A stretch of 47,289 nucleotides of DNA, from assembly GCA_020347665.1 (NCBI GenBank), contig CP070737.1, positions 1,467,223 through 1,514,511 of the forward strand, given 5' to 3'. Of this stretch, positions 44,297 to 47,289 are shown piece after piece. The notes under the pieces were generated by a model. The model was given only the letters and a program-made list of their open reading frames with translations. It made no database searches and had not been told where the DNA came from. Numbering within the stretch: the first letter of the stretch is position 1; each line of letters starts with the position of its first letter. Source of the stretch: Nitrospiraceae bacterium (GTDB lineage Bacteria; Nitrospirota; Thermodesulfovibrionia; Thermodesulfovibrionales; UBA6898). The translations under genes were made by a program, and so were the position numbers.

Positions 44297-45877
44297 TTAT
44301 CCTTTCAAAGCCCATGCGCGTATTGCCTTTACCATTGCTTCGACAGTTGCTTCTTTCGGCATGATAGCCGCTTTCAGCCCTGCCTGTTCAAGAGCCTTCG
44401 CGGTTACCGGGCCTATGACCGCTATCGTAACGTTATTAAGAAGCTCACTGGCATCTTTCCCCATAACAGCAATAAAATTATTGAATGTGGCAGCACTCGT
44501 AAAGGTAGCAATAGTAATCCGTCCCTCCTTGAGGAACCGTCTCAGTCTCTTGCCGTGCTTATCAGGCATAATAGCCCTGTAGGCAACAGGAACGTCAATC
44601 TCTCCACCAAGTTCTCGTACCTTGTCGGGAAAAAGTTCCCGTGCTACCTCTGCACGGGGCAACAGCAGTTTGATGCCGGATAATGGTTTAATCTTTGAAT
44701 CTTCTGAGTGAGCATATGTCTCAGAATTGTGCACTGTGCACTGCGCACGTTCTTTAATAAACGCCTCAACCAGTCCTTCGGCCATAAACTTTTTGGGTAC
44801 CATATCAACCTTCAGGCCCATCTTCCTCACCTCACCTGCAGTTTTCTTCCCTATTGCGCAGATTTTTATTCCCTTCAGTTCCCGTATGTCGATGTCTCTT
44901 TCAAACATCCTGTTGAAAAAATATCTCACGCCATTGGAACTGGTAAATATGAGCCAGTTGTAGGAATGCATGTGGTCCATGGCTTTGTCGAGCTCCTCAT
45001 AGGTATCTGGAGGAGCAATTTCAACAGTGGTAAATCTGATTATTTCTGCTCCGAGTTCTTCAAGCTCTTTAAATTCCCCGGAATGTTCCCTTGTTACCAG
45101 TATCCGATGGCCAAAGAGCGGTTTTTTTTCATACCAGTTCAACTCCTTCCGCAGATTCACCACATCTCCAACAACCATAACAGCAGGCGGCTTGATATCC
45201 TTTTCTCTGACAATCGATGCTATGTTCTTGAGTGTACCTATAACCGTTCTTTGATCAGGCCGTGTACCCCACCGTATGACAGCAACAGGTGTATCCCCGC
45301 TTCTCCCGTTCTCAATAATCTTTTTTGTGAGCACATCAATGTTCTTAACAGCCATCAGAAACACAAGTGTTCCGACACCGGTAGCGAGCTTTGCCCAGTC
45401 AATAGAAGATTCCTCTTTTGTAGTATCTTCATACCCCGGGATTACGGCAAAAGACGATGAATATGAACGGTGTGTCAGCGGTATTCCCGCATATGCCGGA
45501 GCTGCAACAGATGAGCTGACTCCCGGTACGACTTCGAACCCTATACCCTCTTTTGCAAGTACCTGTGCTTCTTCACCGCCCCTACCAAAGACAAAAGGAT
45601 CACCACCCTTAAGCCGACAGACCGTTTTCCCCTCTTTTGCTTTCTCTACAATAGTCGCGTTTATTTCTTCCTGTGACAGGGTATGTTTACCCCCGCGTTT
45701 TCCAGCATAGATGAACTCGGCATTGTGGTTAATATAATTCAGGACCTGAGCGTTGAGGTGGAAATCATAAATAACAACGTCTGCTTTTCTCAGGCAGTGC
45801 AATCCCTTGACCGTAAGCAACCCGATATCCCCCGGACCAGCCCCGACAAGATAAACAATCCCCTTTTTGTTTTTCAT
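44297..45877 (-). CDS. cobA-hemD: Fused uroporphyrinogen-III C-methyltransferase / uroporphyrinogen-III synthase
   Basis: Two consecutive tetrapyrrole enzymes in one 526-residue chain. Residues about 1-245 are the SAM-dependent methyltransferase (VYLVGAGPGDIGLLTVKG, RLKGGDPFVFGRGGEEAQ, VPGVSSSVAAPAYAGIPLTHR), which directs uroporphyrinogen III to sirohaem, cobalamin or haem d1. Residues about 258-526 are HemD (ILVTREHSGEFKELEELGAE, LIFTSSNGVRYFFNRM, ATFTSAATFNNF, IGPVTAKALEQAG). The HemD part has a hydrophilic insertion near 377-392 encoded by a repeat-containing segment. ATG 45877 has no ribosome binding site and lies 9 bases after an extended -10 box. The fused arrangement itself is common in several phyla. 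Confidence 0.95.
   Translation of the reverse strand: MKNKKGIVYLVGAGPGDIGLLTVKGLHCLRKADVVIYDFHLNAQVLNYINHNAEFIYAGKRGGKHTLSQEEINATIVEKAKEGKTVCRLKGGDPFVFGRGGEEAQVLAKEGIGFEVVPGVSSSVAAPAYAGIPLTHRSYSSSFAVIPGYEDTTKEESSIDWAKLATGVGTLVFLMAVKNIDVLTKKIIENGRSGDTPVAVIRWGTRPDQRTVIGTLKNIASIVREKDIKPPAVMVVGDVVNLRKELNWYEKKPLFGHRILVTREHSGEFKELEELGAEIIRFTTVEIAPPDTYEELDKAMDHMHSYNWLIFTSSNGVRYFFNRMFERDIDIRELKGIKICAIGKKTAGEVRKMGLKVDMVPKKFMAEGLVEAFIKERAQCTVHNSETYAHSEDSKIKPLSGIKLLLPRAEVARELFPDKVRELGGEIDVPVAYRAIMPDKHGKRLRRFLKEGRITIATFTSAATFNNFIAVMGKDASELLNNVTIAVIGPVTAKALEQAGLKAAIMPKEATVEAMVKAIRAWALKG
44702..44748. repeat. In-frame inverted repeat plus heptamer repeats inside hemD
   Basis: TTCTGAG (44702-44708) and CTCAGAA (44720-44726) form a 7-bp inverted repeat with an 11-base loop. 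Immediately next to it GTGCACT occurs twice in tandem (44729-44735 and 44736-44742), followed by a degenerate copy GCGCACG. The segment encodes a hydrophilic stretch of about 16 residues between conserved HemD blocks. Confidence 0.65.
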
Positions 45878-45886
45878 GAGGAACTT

Positions 45887-45895
45887 ATTTTAGCA
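45887..45895 (-). promoter_or_regulatory. Extended -10 promoter of cobA-hemD
   Basis: Minus strand TGC-TAAAAT (45895-45887): a TGn extension followed by a near-consensus -10, with no good -35. The ATG follows after 9 bases without a Shine-Dalgarno sequence, so the transcript would be leaderless or nearly so. Confidence 0.4.
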
Positions 45896-45957
45896 CAAGA
45901 GAAACGGTCTTATCGAAATGAGGTATGGGAATAACGCATAGACTTGGCGAAATGCAA

Positions 45958-45992
45958 TGGCGGAAGCGTGTGGGAATCGAACCCATACCACC
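45958..45992 (-). pseudogene. 3' fragment of a selenocysteine tRNA (selC), likely attachment-site duplicate
   Basis: On the minus strand the segment ends GGGTTCGATTCCC, ACACGCTTCC, G, CCA: a T-arm with the invariant TTCGATT loop, then an 8-nucleotide acceptor strand (ACGCTTCC), discriminator G73 and encoded CCA. Eight rather than seven bases between T-stem and discriminator is the hallmark of bacterial tRNA-Sec. The matching 5' acceptor strand (GGAAGCGT) is not found within the next 100 bases, and D-arm and anticodon arm are missing. The outermost T-stem pair is also mismatched. It is therefore a partial copy, as left at the far end of an element integrated into selC. Confidence 0.7.
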
Positions 45993-46170
45993 GCCTTTAA
46001 AATCAATAACTTCTAAGAGTGCTGGTGACGGTCTCAATATTTGCGATCTTCAAAATCAATCAACGTGATATGTTTCAGGTCAGTAATGACTCTTCCTATA
46101 AAAATGGGGACAAGAATCGCCGCAGCACTGCAGATTACGACGTAAAGTTATAGTCTTTACTGCCTTTTGA

Positions 46171-46290
46171 CTTGAGAAGGTAATCAGGAACGGAGAAAAT
46201 GCTTTTTCACCCTATGTGGCAGGAATCGGGCTCGGTCTGACCCATCTCGCAACGTTCTACATTGTGAGATGGGGGTTCTCTAGGAAGTCT
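46171..46290 (+). pseudogene. Gene remnant resembling the start of a YeeE/YedE-type transporter
   Basis: Between the tRNA fragment and the GT39 gene, the plus strand encodes GENAFSPYVAGIGLGLTHL and then ATFYIVRWGFSRKS. This resembles the N-terminal first helix of YeeE/YedE sulfur-compound transporters (pattern NPYVAGIGLGL). The similarity stops there; the frame ends at a TGA at 46333, inside the 3' end of the opposite-strand GT39 gene. No start codon or ribosome binding site is evident. The remaining sequence from 45996 to 46170 shows nothing recognisable. The family match is from memory of the pattern and is tentative. Confidence 0.35.
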
Positions 46291-47289
46291 CAAGCACGTT
46301 TAACAAACCGCAAGATCTTGAAGGAAGTACGATGAGTCCTACTCGAGCAAAGGATTCGTCGCTGTGATAAAAAGGAACATCAATGTAGGAAATTGGGATC
46401 GTCTGGAAATCAACCCCGAGCACTTTACGGGTATAATTCCGGAGTGTCTCCGGTGGTGGTTTGGATTTTTTGGTGTCCCAAAATACAAGTAATGGACACT
46501 TCGCAACTTCAGAGTCATCGAAGACCATATCGATTCCAGGATCAAGGACGAGGCTTTGAGGAAACTGTAGACGCAGATTTCCTGCGTTAATGCGCCTGGC
46601 GGCAATGATCACACCGTAGTCGAAGCCCAGGGCGCGCGCTTTGTCTGCAATGGTGCGGTATGGATAGTTAAAATCTGTATAGGGATCAATAAATGAGGCT
46701 CCCACAACCCGGAACACCATGGCAAACAAAATCAGGCTGGCAGTCGCAGTACAGATCCTAATGAACCATTTGCGGGATTTGAAAGACAGGGACTCCTGTT
46801 TAACATAAAGAAAGAAATAAACCGGCACAACGAATAGTAAGGGTTGCATCCAGCGCATTCGGAAATTGCTGATGTGAAAAAAGAGAACAAGTGCTATGAG
46901 TAAAGCAAAAAGTATGATGAAGTAACGGAATAGTGGGAACCATGTTTCTGTGTGAACACGGGCACGATTTTTCAGAGTGAAGGCTCGAGGGAACAATGCT
47001 AAACATACCAGTAGGAAGGGCATGGGAAATAAGATACCTGCAAGAACCAAGCTTCCGAGGCCTTTCAGCACGATTTCAAAATCAGCGGTATGTAGGTTTT
47101 CCATTGAAGAGGTCCCGATATTTTGGTTTAGAACAGACCAGATAAGACAGGGGAGCGCTATCAAAAGTGCGAATGAGAAACTTATCAGCATACGGCGGTT
47201 TAAGAGCTTTGTACGTTCGGCCCTTAAAGAAACCAATGAAAGAAACATGGCGAAAGGAAATAGGAGATAGTTATATTTGGTAATCGCAC
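46280..47289 (-). CDS. GT39-family membrane glycosyltransferase, C-terminal part (cut by window edge)
   Basis: The frame is open to the right edge; residues preceding the first ATG (47248) read ITKYNYLLFPFA without a stop, so the gene begins outside the window. The visible part of about 335 residues has four or five transmembrane segments. KYN followed by hydrophobic helices and a membrane segment ending at RMRWMQPLLF are typical of PMT/ArnT-like glycosyltransferases that use polyprenyl-phosphate sugars. A soluble C-terminal domain follows (YRTIADKARALGFDYGVIIAARRINAGNLRLQFP). It would decorate lipid A, protein or another envelope glycan; the acceptor is unknown. It lies on the element side of the selC fragment, with a decayed gap of about 280 bases before it. 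Confidence 0.8.
   Translation of the reverse strand, partial: AITKYNYLLFPFAMFLSLVSLRAERTKLLNRRMLISFSFALLIALPCLIWSVLNQNIGTSSMENLHTADFEIVLKGLGSLVLAGILFPMPFLLVCLALFPRAFTLKNRARVHTETWFPLFRYFIILFALLIALVLFFHISNFRMRWMQPLLFVVPVYFFLYVKQESLSFKSRKWFIRICTATASLILFAMVFRVVGASFIDPYTDFNYPYRTIADKARALGFDYGVIIAARRINAGNLRLQFPQSLVLDPGIDMVFDDSEVAKCPLLVFWDTKKSKPPPETLRNYTRKVLGVDFQTIPISYIDVPFYHSDESFARVGLIVLPSRSCGLLNVLETS

Noticed and set aside
44708-45460. A 250-codon plus-strand frame opposite cobA-hemD
   Set aside because: Fully inside a recognised gene on the other strand, with no ribosome binding site or family motif.
45958-46060. Complete selenocysteine tRNA gene
   Set aside because: Only the T-arm and 3' acceptor strand with CCA are recognisable; the matching 5' acceptor strand, D-arm and a TCA anticodon arm are not present at the expected distance.

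Overview
The window reads as a chromosomal core region of a Gram-negative bacterium of moderate GC content. It has a type IV pilus assembly operon with an outer-membrane secretin, two AsmA/DUF1318-type envelope proteins, lipoproteins and many Shine-Dalgarno-led housekeeping genes. The gene mix (zinc-type L28, a pyrophosphate-type phosphofructokinase signature beside an atypical phosphoglycerate kinase, fused CobA-HemD, a DUF4912 protein) suggests a Nitrospirota/Thermodesulfovibrionia-like or deltaproteobacterial lineage. That placement is inference; no rRNA gene is present to fix it. TTG starts are frequent (rpmB, tig, pgk, plsC, probably others), and several genes appear to have leaderless or nearly leaderless promoters.

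Layout, left to right. (1) 1-5194, minus strand: pilM-N-O-P-Q, tightly overlapped, followed by a partial lipoprotein gene. (2) 5298-10304, minus: infB-rbfA-nrnA-truB, a translation/RNA-maturation cluster that starts at infB, without nusA or rimP in front. (3) 10447-11075, plus: rpmB and a DciA-like DUF721 gene. (4) 11169-14414, minus: tig-clpP-clpX, the protein-quality-control set. (5) 14487-18810, plus: polA, a DUF4912 protein with a long lysine-rich repeat tail, and a TPR lipoprotein. (6) 18899-25959, minus: a large AsmA/YdbH-like envelope protein with its DUF1318 lipoprotein partner, RNase R and a TIGR02757 protein. (7) 26180-26941, plus: an orphan receiver-AraC regulator. (8) 27162-38045, minus: a pyrimidine operon pyrR-pyrB-pyrC-carA-(unknown membrane protein)-carB, preceded by a promoter, a PyrR-binding RNA element and an attenuator terminator, then pgk and a PPi-type phosphofructokinase. 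(9) 38077-45877, minus: a thioredoxin-reductase-like flavoprotein, bioA, a GT2 glycosyltransferase with a flippase-like membrane protein, a lone receiver, a small unknown protein, a PlsC-like acyltransferase and a CobA-HemD fusion.

(10) 45878-47289: the character changes. A 3' fragment of a selenocysteine tRNA (8-nt acceptor strand plus CCA) is followed by a decayed remnant resembling a YeeE/YedE transporter and by a GT39 membrane glycosyltransferase that runs off the right edge. The fragment's orientation predicts that an integrated element lies to its right, with the intact selC beyond the window.

Most of the window is conserved core metabolism. I did not find a clear new multigene defence or mobile system. 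The most informative unusual items are the selC scar and island boundary, the PyrR attenuator governing the whole pyr-car operon, the unknown membrane protein coupled between carA and carB, signature-residue deviations in phosphofructokinase, phosphoglycerate kinase, thioredoxin reductase and PlsC, the repeat-rich DUF4912 protein, and the in-frame repeat insertion in HemD.
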